A stretch of 64,000 nt of DNA from positions 1,307,501-1,371,500 of the forward strand of contig NZ_CP071632.1 of assembly GCF_017357385.1 (NCBI RefSeq), in the 5' to 3' direction. The notes under the pieces were generated by a model. The model saw only the letters and a program-made list of their open reading frames with translations. It ran no database searches and was not told the DNA's origin. Source of the stretch: Rhizobium sp. NZLR1 (lineage in GTDB: Bacteria > Pseudomonadota > Alphaproteobacteria > Rhizobiales > Rhizobiaceae). The translations under genes and the position numbers were made by a program. Of this stretch, positions 8,008-14,397 are shown piece after piece (position 1 is the first letter of the stretch; the number at the start of each line of letters is the position of its first letter).

Positions 8008-8814
8008 ATGAATTTTCTGCGCCGGGTCTTCCCGATTGCCGGGCTGGTGGTGGTCGTTGCGTCGCTGAGCGCCTGCAACATCCTCATTCCCGATGTCGCC
8101 GCCGATTCGCCCGCCCGTTTCGTCCAGGAAACTTCGCCGGTCTTCTATCAGCCGCCCGGCGTCGATCCGCGCCGGGTGCGGCCGATCCCCGATCAGCCGG
8201 TGCCGCAGACGCGCGAGCTCTACAAGACCCAGTTCCATCAGACTTACGGCCTGCCGGTCACCAATCCGGTGCACATGGCGATGTATGGTGCGCTTCGCGA
8301 TGAGGATTTCACCCTGCCGGCCATCCCCGTCAGCCGTGTGCAGCAGCAGTTCCTGCGCCAGGAGGTCGACTACCAGACCACCGAGCGTCCCGGCACCGTG
8401 GTCGTCGATACAAAGGCGCATTACCTCTATTTCGTCGAAGCGAACGGCAAGGCGATGCGTTATGGCGTCGGCCTCGGCCGCGATGGTTACGCCTGGTCCG
8501 GCCGCGGCGTCATCCAGTGGAAACAGAAATGGCCGCGCTGGACACCGCCGGTGGAAATGGTCTCACGCCAGCCCGAGGTTCGCCCCTTTGCTGCGGAAAA
8601 CGGTGGCATGAACCCGGGTCTCCAGAACCCGCTCGGCGCCCGCGCCATGTATATCTTCAAGGAGGGGCAGGATACGCTCTATCGTATCCACGGCACGCCC
8701 GACTGGCAGTCGATCGGCAAGGCCACCTCGTCGGGCTGCGTGCGCATGCTGAACCAGGACGTCGTCGATCTCTATGACCGCCTTCCTGCCAAGGCGGAGA
8801 TCGTTGTGATGTAG
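8008..8814 (+). CDS. L,D-transpeptidase lipoprotein (YkuD domain), first copy
   Basis: A 268-residue enzyme that would form 3-3 peptidoglycan crosslinks or attach outer-membrane proteins to peptidoglycan, both typical of rhizobia. Residues 1-22 are a Sec signal ending in the lipobox Leu-Ser-Ala-Cys, so Cys23 is probably lipidated. The YkuD catalytic block is near the C-terminus: His-Gly-Thr followed by Ser-Ser-Gly-Cys-Val-Arg-Met, with the cysteine as nucleophile. A paralogue follows 140 bp downstream on the same strand. ATG 8008 was chosen because the signal peptide begins there. Which of the two reactions it performs cannot be told from sequence. Confidence 0.9.
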   Translation: MNFLRRVFPIAGLVVVVASLSACNILIPDVAADSPARFVQETSPVFYQPPGVDPRRVRPIPDQPVPQTRELYKTQFHQTYGLPVTNPVHMAMYGALRDEDFTLPAIPVSRVQQQFLRQEVDYQTTERPGTVVVDTKAHYLYFVEANGKAMRYGVGLGRDGYAWSGRGVIQWKQKWPRWTPPVEMVSRQPEVRPFAAENGGMNPGLQNPLGARAMYIFKEGQDTLYRIHGTPDWQSIGKATSSGCVRMLNQDVVDLYDRLPAKAEIVVM

Positions 8815-8953
8815 CGCTGCAACAGCGCCGCCGATATCGTCCGCCCAAGGCCGGACACGTCTGCGTGAAGCTATGGTTTATTTGGCGCAAGCCGATAGAT
8901 CTTCTGATGTTGTTATCTCGGATTCCCGCATCAGAGGAAATCAGTCCCGCGTC

Positions 8954-9688
8954 ATGAGCTTCGATAGACATCTTTCCCGCCGCAGCTTTCTTTCCTTTTC
9001 GGCATTGACAGCAGTATCCGCGCTCACCGGCTGCGCCTCTTCGGCCAATACGGTAACATCGGGCGATACGACGATCACCTACCGTTCGCCCATGCGCCTG
9101 TTCCAGTCCCCGGAAGCGTCGAGCACGCCGAGCGGGGCCGAGCTTGCCGTCATGTATGGCCCCGTCGAGGACGGCGGCTTTCTCATCCCTGCCGTTCCCT
9201 ACGAGCAGATCGACCCGCGCTATTATCGCCAGCGCGTCCTCGATCCCACCGGCCAGCCCCCCGGCACCATCGTCGTCGATACGCCGTCGCGCTTCCTCTA
9301 TCTCGTCCAGGGTGACGGCATGGCGATGCGTTATGGCGTCGGCATCGGTCGCGAGGGTTTCGCCTGGCAGGGCTCAGGCGTCATCCAGTGGCGTCAGAGA
9401 TGGCCGCGCTGGAAGCCGCCGAACGAGATGGTCGCCCGCCAGCCGGAACTCGTCAAATATTCGATCGAGAACGGCGGCATGGAGCCGGGCCTGAAGAACC
9501 CGCTCGGCGCCCGCGCGCTCTACATCTTCTCGAACGGGGAAGACACGCTCTACCGCCTGCACGGCAATCCCGACTGGCGCTCGATCGGTAAGGCAGTCTC
9601 TTCGGGCTGCGTGCGGCTGCTGAACCAGGATATCATCGATCTCTACGATCGCGCTCCGACGAAAGCGCCGATCGTCGTCTTGCAGTAA
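8954..9688 (+). CDS. L,D-transpeptidase lipoprotein (YkuD domain), second copy, Tat-type signal
   Basis: A 244-residue paralogue of the preceding gene, very similar across the catalytic domain (shared Arg-Tyr-Gly-Val-Gly, Pro-Arg-Trp, Asn-Pro-Leu-Gly-Ala-Arg-Ala and Ser-Ser-Gly-Cys-Val-Arg motifs). The N-terminus differs: Ser-Arg-Arg-Ser-Phe-Leu at residues 8-13 is a twin-arginine motif, followed by a hydrophobic stretch and a lipobox Leu-Thr-Gly-Cys (24-27). It is therefore probably a Tat-exported lipoprotein, whereas its neighbour uses Sec. ATG 8954 starts this signal; an in-frame ATG at 8873 would bury it. A terminator hairpin follows the stop codon. Confidence 0.9.
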   Translation: MSFDRHLSRRSFLSFSALTAVSALTGCASSANTVTSGDTTITYRSPMRLFQSPEASSTPSGAELAVMYGPVEDGGFLIPAVPYEQIDPRYYRQRVLDPTGQPPGTIVVDTPSRFLYLVQGDGMAMRYGVGIGREGFAWQGSGVIQWRQRWPRWKPPNEMVARQPELVKYSIENGGMEPGLKNPLGARALYIFSNGEDTLYRLHGNPDWRSIGKAVSSGCVRLLNQDIIDLYDRAPTKAPIVVLQ

Positions 9689-9693
9689 TGTCA

Positions 9694-9734
9694 CCGAGGC
9701 GGCCGTCAACCAGCCGCCTCGGATTGCTCCGTTT
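9694..9734 (+). terminator. rho-independent-like terminator after the L,D-transpeptidase pair
   Basis: A perfect 10-bp stem (9694-9703 with 9713-9722, CCGAGGCGGC / GCCGCCTCGG) with a 9-nt loop starts 5 bases after the stop codon. A short T-run follows at 9731-9734. Confidence 0.65.
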
Positions 9735-9790
9735 TCCCCGGTGAAACGGCCCGTTTTGCGCCCGCGAGAGATTTATTTTTCAAAAAACCA

Positions 9791-9945
9791 TTGCTTAATT
9801 CGCTAAATATCCTACATGGTGCGTATCGAATTGCTTGCGACCTTTGTCCACGCGCTGAAGCGCTCCGTCAGATATCCTCTCAACATCGATACGGCTTGTC
9901 GGACATTCCGCAGGCGAAACACAAACGGTTGAAAAGGAGATCGTT
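9791..9945 (+). promoter_or_regulatory. possible promoter and long leader of cspA
   Basis: TTGCTT (9791-9796) and TACATG (9813-9818), 16 bp apart, are a weak promoter candidate in an AT-rich patch. Transcription from there would give a 5' leader of about 120 bases before cspA, ending in AAAAGGAGA. Long structured leaders are typical of cold-shock mRNAs. The promoter call is tentative. Confidence 0.35.
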
Positions 9946-10155
9946 ATGAATTCAGGCGTCGTCAAGTGGTTCAATGGCACCAAGGGTTTTGGCTTTATTC
10001 AGCCCGATGATGGTTCTACGGACGTTTTTGTCCATATTTCAGCGGTCGAACGCGCCGGTATGCGCGAACTCGTTGAAGGTCAGAAGATCCGCTACGATCT
10101 CGTCCGCGACAAGAAGTCCGGCAAGAATTCGGCCGATAACCTTCAGGCCGCATGA
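9946..10155 (+). CDS. cspA: cold-shock protein CspA
   Basis: A 69-residue single cold-shock domain that binds single-stranded RNA/DNA and melts RNA secondary structure. RNP1 (Lys-Gly-Phe-Gly-Phe-Ile) is at residues 13-18 and RNP2 (Val-Phe-Val-His-Ile) at 27-31. The length is standard for the family. AAAAGGAGA precedes ATG 9946. A terminator lies about 57 bases after the stop. The next genes are a 94-aa protein and ribosomal protein S21, an arrangement that suggests joint control of translation under stress, although the terminator makes cspA a unit of its own. Rhizobia carry several csp paralogues, so the symbol denotes family, not orthology. Confidence 0.95.
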   Translation: MNSGVVKWFNGTKGFGFIQPDDGSTDVFVHISAVERAGMRELVEGQKIRYDLVRDKKSGKNSADNLQAA

Positions 10156-10212
10156 TTTGTCATTCGCCTGTGCTGACCATAATGGCAGCGAAATGGCTGA
10201 GTGACTGGAAGA

Positions 10213-10238
10213 GGTCGGGTGCCAACCCGGCCTTTTTG
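10213..10238 (+). terminator. rho-independent terminator after cspA
   Basis: An 8-bp GC-rich stem (10213-10220 with 10225-10232, one G-T pair), a GCCA loop and five Ts at 10233-10237. Confidence 0.85.
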
Positions 10239-10334
10239 CTTTGACCGCTGGGCTTTTCCGAATGACCCCGGTCGTTCTTGAATGACCTCGTTCTGATTGA
10301 CCAGTGAGCAGCCGAAAGTCGAAGGGACGCTGAA

Positions 10335-10619
10335 ATGGGCAGACCAAACTATAAGATCGGCGATATGATCGTGCTGAAATCCGGTCTTACCCGCACGGCG
10401 AAGGCCGACAAGCGCTGCCGGATCGCCAGCATTCTGCCCAACGATCACGGGCATGTGCAATATCGCGTCCGCTTCGACGCGGAAAATTTCGAACGCCGCA
10501 TTACTGAGGCCGATATCGATACCGGGGAATCGCCATCCAGAGCTCCCCTGGAGATAGCGGCCAAGTCCGACGGCGCAGAGCCCTGGCTGAAGTTTTCGAG
10601 CATCAGAACGGGCAAGTAG
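10335..10619 (+). CDS. hypothetical protein, 94 aa
   Basis: A 94-residue protein that I do not recognise at family level. The first 65 residues are rich in beta-strand-forming residues and read like a small barrel (Gly-Asp-Met-Ile-Val-Leu-Lys-Ser-Gly, then Val-Gln-Tyr-Arg-Val-Arg-Phe). Residues 66-94 are a polar tail. There is no signal peptide. It starts at ATG 10335 and lies between cspA and rpsU, with rpsU only 58 bases downstream, so it is probably co-transcribed with rpsU. A role in RNA binding or translation is a guess from position and the predicted beta-rich fold only. Confidence 0.7.
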   Translation: MGRPNYKIGDMIVLKSGLTRTAKADKRCRIASILPNDHGHVQYRVRFDAENFERRITEADIDTGESPSRAPLEIAAKSDGAEPWLKFSSIRTGK

Positions 10620-10677
10620 TTTCGCCGTTTCATTATTGACAGTGCGGCCTCGCCGCCGTGACAGGAAGGATATCACT

Positions 10678-10914
10678 TTGCAGGTACTCGTCAGGGATAA
10701 CAACGTCGATCAGGCGCTCCGCGTGCTCAAGAAGAAGATGCAGCGGGAAGGCCTTTTCCGAGAAATGAAGGCGCGCAGCGCTTTTGAAAAGCCGTCCGAG
10801 AAGCGCGCCCGCGAAAAGGCCGAGGCCATTCGCCGCCAGCGCAAGCTTGCCCGCAAGAAGCTTCAGCGCGAAGGCCTGCTGCCGGCACCGAAGAAGGTTC
10901 TCCGCGCCCGCTAA
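10678..10914 (+). CDS. rpsU: 30S ribosomal protein S21
   Basis: A 78-residue basic protein of the small ribosomal subunit, where S21 acts in translation initiation. The N-terminus ([10 protein letters not shown]) and the Arg/Lys-rich helical C-terminus are diagnostic. The start is a TTG at 10678 with AGGAAGGA at 10662-10669; no ATG fits the expected N-terminus, and an in-frame upstream ATG at 10636 would add 14 unlikely residues. A weak start codon on a ribosomal protein gene is worth noting. An array of small hairpins begins 3 bases after the stop codon. Confidence 0.95.
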   Translation: MQVLVRDNNVDQALRVLKKKMQREGLFREMKARSAFEKPSEKRAREKAEAIRRQRKLARKKLQREGLLPAPKKVLRAR

Positions 10915-10917
10915 CCC

Positions 10918-11102
10918 GGCCGTGGAATCACGGCCCGGCCGCTGCATCGCGGCCAACGTGGAAGCACGGTCCGTCCGTGGAATCACGGCTGACTGGCGAA
11001 TCACGGCTTGGCCGCGGAATTGCGGCCAGCTGTGGGATCATGGCCTAGCCGCACAATCGCGGCTTTCGACCATGAAACCATGGTTCAGCCGTGAATCGCG
11101 CC
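10918..11102 (+). repeat. array of about ten consecutive mini-hairpins
   Basis: About 185 bp made almost wholly of short inverted repeats, one every 15-22 bp. The best units are GGCCGTG-GAAT-CACGGCC (10918-10935), 10937-10954, 10957-10968, 10975-10988, 11009-11028, 11029-11044, 11047-11064 and 11069-11084. Two units, near 10993-11007 and 11088-11102, are degenerate. Stems are 4-7 bp; several loops are GAAT or GAAG. The units share a core, CCGTGGAATCACGG, so they probably arose by duplication with compensating changes. Confidence 0.8.
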
Positions 11103-11135
11103 TAAATCAGCCGTCATCACCTGAGAAAGGGGCAC

Positions 11136-11369
11136 ATGACCGCCACCAAGGGAGAATTCTTCAATCCCGCCAAGCTTTCGTCTCGCGACAAGGCGGAAGC
11201 GACCGATCACACGGCGCGCGCCATTATCGCGGCCGAGGCCTCGGCCCGTGACAAGAAGACGGAAAAGTTGAAGGCCCTGCGTCTGCAGCAGGAGGCTGAG
11301 GCCGGACCTGAAGCAGCGCCCGCAAAGAAGCGCCGGTCGCCGGCCAACGCGGCTGTGAAGCGGCCGTGA
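11136..11369 (+). CDS. hypothetical lysine/alanine-rich small protein
   Basis: A 77-residue basic protein without a signal peptide or membrane segment. Residues 15-55 are charged and helix-forming (Arg-Asp-Lys-Ala-Glu-Ala, Ala-Arg-Asp-Lys-Lys-Thr-Glu-Lys); the C-terminus is Pro/Ala/Lys/Arg-rich and probably disordered. This composition suggests nucleic-acid or ribosome binding, but I recognise no family. GAAAGGGG precedes ATG 11136. It follows rpsU after the hairpin array on the same strand and may be part of the same transcript. Confidence 0.65.
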   Translation: MTATKGEFFNPAKLSSRDKAEATDHTARAIIAAEASARDKKTEKLKALRLQQEAEAGPEAAPAKKRRSPANAAVKRP

Positions 11370-11424
11370 TCCTCGGCCGCAGAACCGTTAGGCTATCCCT
11401 CTTAGACTAACCGGGCGGATGCGG

Positions 11425-11913
11425 TCAGCCGCCGCCCGTGCCGGCTCGGCCGAGATTGCCTCGCAGCCGATGCAGCATGTCGCGCATCGCGGCCATTTCC
11501 TCGAGCGTGCAGCCGGCGGCTTGCCCGATCGCCGTCATGATCGTATCGATCTCCCCTTTCATTGACTGACCTTCCGGGGTTAGCGACACGATCACCTGCC
11601 GCTCGTCGCGCAGGTCGCGGATGCGCTTGATCAGTCCGTTCTGTTCCAGCCGCTTCAGCAGTGGCGACAGCGTGCCGGAATCGAGATCCAGCTGCTCGCC
11701 GATCGTCTTCACCGGCAGCTCGCCGCGTTCCCACAGCACCAGCATCACAAGATACTGCGGATAGGTCAGGCCGACCCTGTCGAGAATCGGCTTGTAGGCG
11801 CGGGTGAAAGCATGCGCCGTCGCGTAGACCGCAAAGCACAACTGCTTTTCCAGCCGCTTTTCCTCCTGCGGTATCTCCATCGTCTTTATCGTGTGCGCTT
11901 TCATATCCATCAT
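11425..11913 (-). CDS. ohrR: organic-peroxide sensor OhrR, MarR family, 2-Cys type
   Basis: A winged-helix repressor of about 162 residues that binds DNA as a dimer and releases it when a cysteine reacts with organic hydroperoxide. The sensing cysteine is in Leu-Cys-Phe-Ala-Val-Tyr (Cys26), and a second cysteine near residue 135 (Gly-Cys-Thr-Leu-Glu-Glu) fits the 2-Cys OhrR class. The winged helix runs over about residues 66-115 (Asp-Ser-Gly-Thr-Leu-Ser-Pro recognition helix, Arg-Asp-Glu-Arg wing). It is divergent from ohr with palindromes between them. The start is one of several closely spaced ATGs (11961, 11913, 11910, 11904); I prefer 11913. Confidence 0.93.
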   Translation of the reverse strand: MMDMKAHTIKTMEIPQEEKRLEKQLCFAVYATAHAFTRAYKPILDRVGLTYPQYLVMLVLWERGELPVKTIGEQLDLDSGTLSPLLKRLEQNGLIKRIRDLRDERQVIVSLTPEGQSMKGEIDTIMTAIGQAAGCTLEEMAAMRDMLHRLRGNLGRAGTGGG

Positions 11914-11949
11914 CCCTGAGGTCCGATTGTCCTCTTTTCGAATTCGAAA

Positions 11950-11960
11950 TGCAATTTGCA
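11950..11960. promoter_or_regulatory. second possible OhrR operator palindrome
   Basis: An 11-bp perfect palindrome, TGCAATTTGCA, between ohrR and ohr. It is AT-rich like the main operator and lies nearer to ohrR, so it could serve autoregulation. Confidence 0.4.
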
Positions 11961-11973
11961 AAATTCACTTGCG

Positions 11974-11988
11974 TACAATTTAATTGTG
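11974..11988. promoter_or_regulatory. OhrR operator
   Basis: TACAATTTAATTGTG contains the perfect 13-bp palindrome ACAATT-T-AATTGT (11975-11987). It matches the known OhrR box (TACAATT-AATTGTA type) and lies about 50 bp upstream of ohr in the divergent promoter region. Confidence 0.8.
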
Positions 11989-12038
11989 CAATATTAAAAG
12001 TCCAGCCCCAAACGACGGGCCAATCAAAGGAGATCGTC

Positions 12039-12461
12039 ATGCCTATTCTCTATACGACCAAAGCCTCTGCCACCGGCGGCCGCGCTGGCCGCGCCGTTTC
12101 CGAAAACGGCGTTCTGGACGTGACGCTGACCGTTCCGAAGGAACTCGGCGGCGATGGCGCGACCGGCACCAATCCCGAGCAGCTCTTCGCCGCCGGCTAC
12201 TCCGCCTGCTTCCTCGGTGCTTTGAAATTTGTCGCGGGCCAGCAGAAGGTCAAGATTCCGGAGGACACGACGGTCTCCGCCAAGGTCGGCATCGGCCCGC
12301 GTGAAGATGGCACCGGCTTCGGCATCGAAGTGGCGCTCACGGTAAACATCCCCGGTCTCGACCGCGAAACCGCCGAAAAGCTCGCCGCCGCCGCCCACAT
12401 CGTCTGCCCCTACAGCCACGCCATGCGCACGTCCACCGAAGTTCCGGTCACAGTTGCCTGA
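12039..12461 (+). CDS. ohr: organic hydroperoxide resistance protein Ohr
   Basis: A 140-residue thiol peroxidase that reduces organic and fatty-acid hydroperoxides, with lipoylated proteins as the usual electron donors. The catalytic cysteines are Cys57 (Ser-Ala-Cys-Phe) and Cys123 (Val-Cys-Pro-Tyr-Ser). Arg18 and Glu47 match the conserved active-site Arg and Glu. The length is standard. AAAGGAG precedes ATG 12039. It is divergent from ohrR, and the OhrR operator lies between them, so peroxide-inducible expression is expected. Confidence 0.97.
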   Translation: MPILYTTKASATGGRAGRAVSENGVLDVTLTVPKELGGDGATGTNPEQLFAAGYSACFLGALKFVAGQQKVKIPEDTTVSAKVGIGPREDGTGFGIEVALTVNIPGLDRETAEKLAAAAHIVCPYSHAMRTSTEVPVTVA

Positions 12462-12524
12462 TCGATTCCAAAGGGAGCGGCAGCCCTATCGGCTGCCGCG
12501 ACCTCGCGGGACAGGAGGCGTATC

Positions 12525-13046
12525 CTATTCAGCCGCTGCCTCTTCGCCATGACGGGAGCGGCGGGGCGAGGGTGCCGATTTCGGGATCTCTGCCGTCATC
12601 GATGACAGCGCCTGCAGATCGCCGCGCAGCCGCGTGCAGTTGCCATCCGGCAGCGTGCCATCAATCCCCGCATGCGTGCTCTCCCAGATTGGCAGTGCCC
12701 TTGCCAGTGCCGCCTTGCCTTCGCCGGTGAGGACAAGCAGCCGGCCACGTCTGTCCCTCGGATTCTCCACCACTGTCACCCAGCCCTTGCGCTGTAGCGG
12801 CTTCAGCGCCGCCGTCAGCGTCGTCTGGTCCATGGCCAGCAAGGCAGCGACCGGTCCCATCGGCGGCGGCTCCGGCCGGTTCAGCGACATCAGCAATGAA
12901 AACTGCCCGTTAGTCAGCCCGGCCGGCCTCAGTGCATCGTCGAACAGCCGGGCAAGCGCCCGCGCCGCGCGCTGCACATGCAGGCAGAGGCAGGTGTCGC
13001 GCACCAGCAGCGTCGTGGAAAAGGGAATCTCGATCGAATTTGACAT
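12525..13046 (-). CDS. MarR-family transcriptional regulator
   Basis: A 173-residue winged-helix regulator. The DNA-binding region is about residues 60-105 (Met-Asp-Gln-Thr-Thr-Leu-Thr-Ala-Ala-Leu recognition helix, Pro-Arg-Asp-Arg-Arg-Gly wing). Two cysteines near the N-terminus (Cys19 and Cys21, in Asp-Thr-Cys-Leu-Cys-Leu) sit where redox-sensing MarR proteins keep their reactive thiol, so thiol sensing is possible but unproven. The C-terminal 25 residues are basic and probably disordered. It is divergent from the DUF899-DUF1579-VOC genes, with a 12-bp palindrome between, so it probably controls them. Confidence 0.88.
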   Translation of the reverse strand: MSNSIEIPFSTTLLVRDTCLCLHVQRAARALARLFDDALRPAGLTNGQFSLLMSLNRPEPPPMGPVAALLAMDQTTLTAALKPLQRKGWVTVVENPRDRRGRLLVLTGEGKAALARALPIWESTHAGIDGTLPDGNCTRLRGDLQALSSMTAEIPKSAPSPRRSRHGEEAAAE

Positions 13047-13057
13047 GCTTCATTTCT

Positions 13058-13069
13058 ATTGATATCAAT
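13058..13069. promoter_or_regulatory. palindrome between marR-like gene and DUF899 operon
   Basis: ATTGATATCAAT is a perfect 12-bp palindrome 12 bp upstream of the regulator start and about 65 bp upstream of the DUF899 gene. It is the obvious operator candidate for the MarR-family protein. Confidence 0.6.
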
Positions 13070-13091
13070 GTAATTAGTCAAGGAGAAGGAG

Positions 13092-13145
13092 ATGAGCCGG
13101 CTTCACCGGCAGGCGCCGGAGGAGGGCGCATTTCATGCAGAATGA
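13092..13145 (+). CDS. possible 17-codon upstream ORF overlapping the DUF899 start
   Basis: An ATG at 13092 follows AGGAGAAGGAG directly and opens a frame of 17 codons ending in TGA at 13143-13145. That stop overlaps the ATG of the DUF899 gene (13135) by 11 bases. The ribosome site is strong, although very close to the start codon. Translation of this ORF could couple to the main gene. No conserved peptide is recognised. Confidence 0.35.
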   Translation: MSRLHRQAPEEGAFHAE

Positions 13146-13863
13146 AGTTGTTTCCCGCGAGGAATGGCTCGAAGCCCGCCGTGCACTTCTGGCAAAAGAA
13201 AAAGAGGCGACGAGGCTGCGCGATAGCGTCAACGTCGCGCGCCTGGCGCTGCCCTGGGTGAAGGTCGACAAGGATTATGTCTTCGAAACGCCTGAAGGCA
13301 GGAGGTCGCTAGCCGATCTCTTCGACGGCCGCAGCCAGTTGCTGATCTACCATTTCATGCTCGGCCCGGATTGGGATGCCGGCTGCCCCGGCTGCTCCTT
13401 CCTGTCGGATCATGTCGACGGCGCCTTGCCGCATCTGAACCATCACGACGTCACCTGGGTCGCCGCCTCACGCGCGCCGCTCGACAAGATCGCCGCCTAC
13501 AAAAGCCGCATGGGCTGGAAATTCCCCTGGGTCTCGTCCTTCGGCAGCGATTTCAATTTCGATTATCACGTCTCTTTCAGCCCAGAGGATCTTGCCAAAG
13601 ACAATGTCTTTTACAATTTCACTCCCATGCTGCCGGCTGATGCCAATGACGAACTGCCGGGTCTCAGCGCCTTCTACCGCAATGACAAGGGCGAAGTCTT
13701 CCATACCTATTCGAGTTATGCCCGCGGCCCGGAGGAATTGATCGGCACCCTGATGATCCTCGACCGGGCGCCGAAGGGCCGCAACGAGGACAGCACGATG
13801 AATTTCGTGCGCCGCCACGACGAATACGACGAGGCTGCCAAGACGCCATCCTGCTGTCACTGA
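13135..13863 (+). CDS. DUF899 thioredoxin-like protein
   Basis: A 242-residue cytoplasmic protein of the DUF899 family, which has a thioredoxin-like fold. It has a Cys-Pro-Gly-Cys motif at residues 84-87 where a thioredoxin active site would be, in the context Ala-Gly-Cys-Pro-Gly-Cys-Ser. The ending Cys-Cys-His is also notable. The reaction is unknown; a redox or peroxide-linked role is inferred from the motif and from the thiol-rich regulator that is divergent from it. GGAGG lies about 12 bases before ATG 13135. It heads a three-gene run with the DUF1579 and VOC genes. Confidence 0.85.
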   Translation: MQNEVVSREEWLEARRALLAKEKEATRLRDSVNVARLALPWVKVDKDYVFETPEGRRSLADLFDGRSQLLIYHFMLGPDWDAGCPGCSFLSDHVDGALPHLNHHDVTWVAASRAPLDKIAAYKSRMGWKFPWVSSFGSDFNFDYHVSFSPEDLAKDNVFYNFTPMLPADANDELPGLSAFYRNDKGEVFHTYSSYARGPEELIGTLMILDRAPKGRNEDSTMNFVRRHDEYDEAAKTPSCCH

Positions 13864-13895
13864 AATAAGGCCAACATCATGCAAGGGAGAGAAGG

Positions 13896-14363
13896 ATGTT
13901 GAAGACCGCTGAAGTGCTGAAGGAACATTCCTTCCTGGAAAGGCTGATCGGCGAATGGACCGTCACCGCACCGGAAATGTCCGGCGACGAGCCCTGGACC
14001 GAAGCCGTCCGCTCGCTGCATGGCATCTGGTGGGTTGCCGAAGGCACCGGCCGCATGCCGGATGGCAAGCAAGGCACCAGCATCCTGACGCTCGGCTATA
14101 ACGCCGCCAAAGGCAAATATGTCGGCAGCTGGATCGGCAGCATGATGGACTATATGTGGGTCTACGAGGGTGAACTCGACGCCTCGGGCAACGTGCTGGA
14201 TCTCTATACCACAGGGCCCGACTTCAACAGCGAAGGGCTTGCCGATTACCGCGAGCAGATTGCCTTCGTCGACGCCGATCACCGCACCTTCATCTCCAGC
14301 GTCAGGCAGCCGGATGGTGCCTGGAAACAGTTCATGGAAGCGCATTACACCCGCAAGACCTGA
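13896..14363 (+). CDS. DUF1579 family protein
   Basis: A 155-residue protein of the DUF1579 family, probably a lipocalin-like beta barrel of unknown ligand. Trp-rich strands such as Gly-Glu-Trp-Thr-Val (19-23), Gly-Ile-Trp-Trp-Val and Gly-Ser-Trp-Ile-Gly are typical. There is no signal peptide. AGGGAGAGAAGG precedes ATG 13896. It lies 32 bases after the DUF899 gene and 34 bases before the VOC gene, so the three are probably one operon. Proteins of this type often accompany glyoxalase-like genes regulated by MarR or ArsR proteins. Confidence 0.85.
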   Translation: MLKTAEVLKEHSFLERLIGEWTVTAPEMSGDEPWTEAVRSLHGIWWVAEGTGRMPDGKQGTSILTLGYNAAKGKYVGSWIGSMMDYMWVYEGELDASGNVLDLYTTGPDFNSEGLADYREQIAFVDADHRTFISSVRQPDGAWKQFMEAHYTRKT

Positions 14364-14397
14364 CAATCACGGCGCTCAAGCCTAAAGGGAGAGTATG

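Noticed and set aside
10918..11102. The hairpin array read as a CRISPR array
   Set aside because: Units are only about 15-22 bp, adjacent and without unique spacers; no cas genes are nearby.
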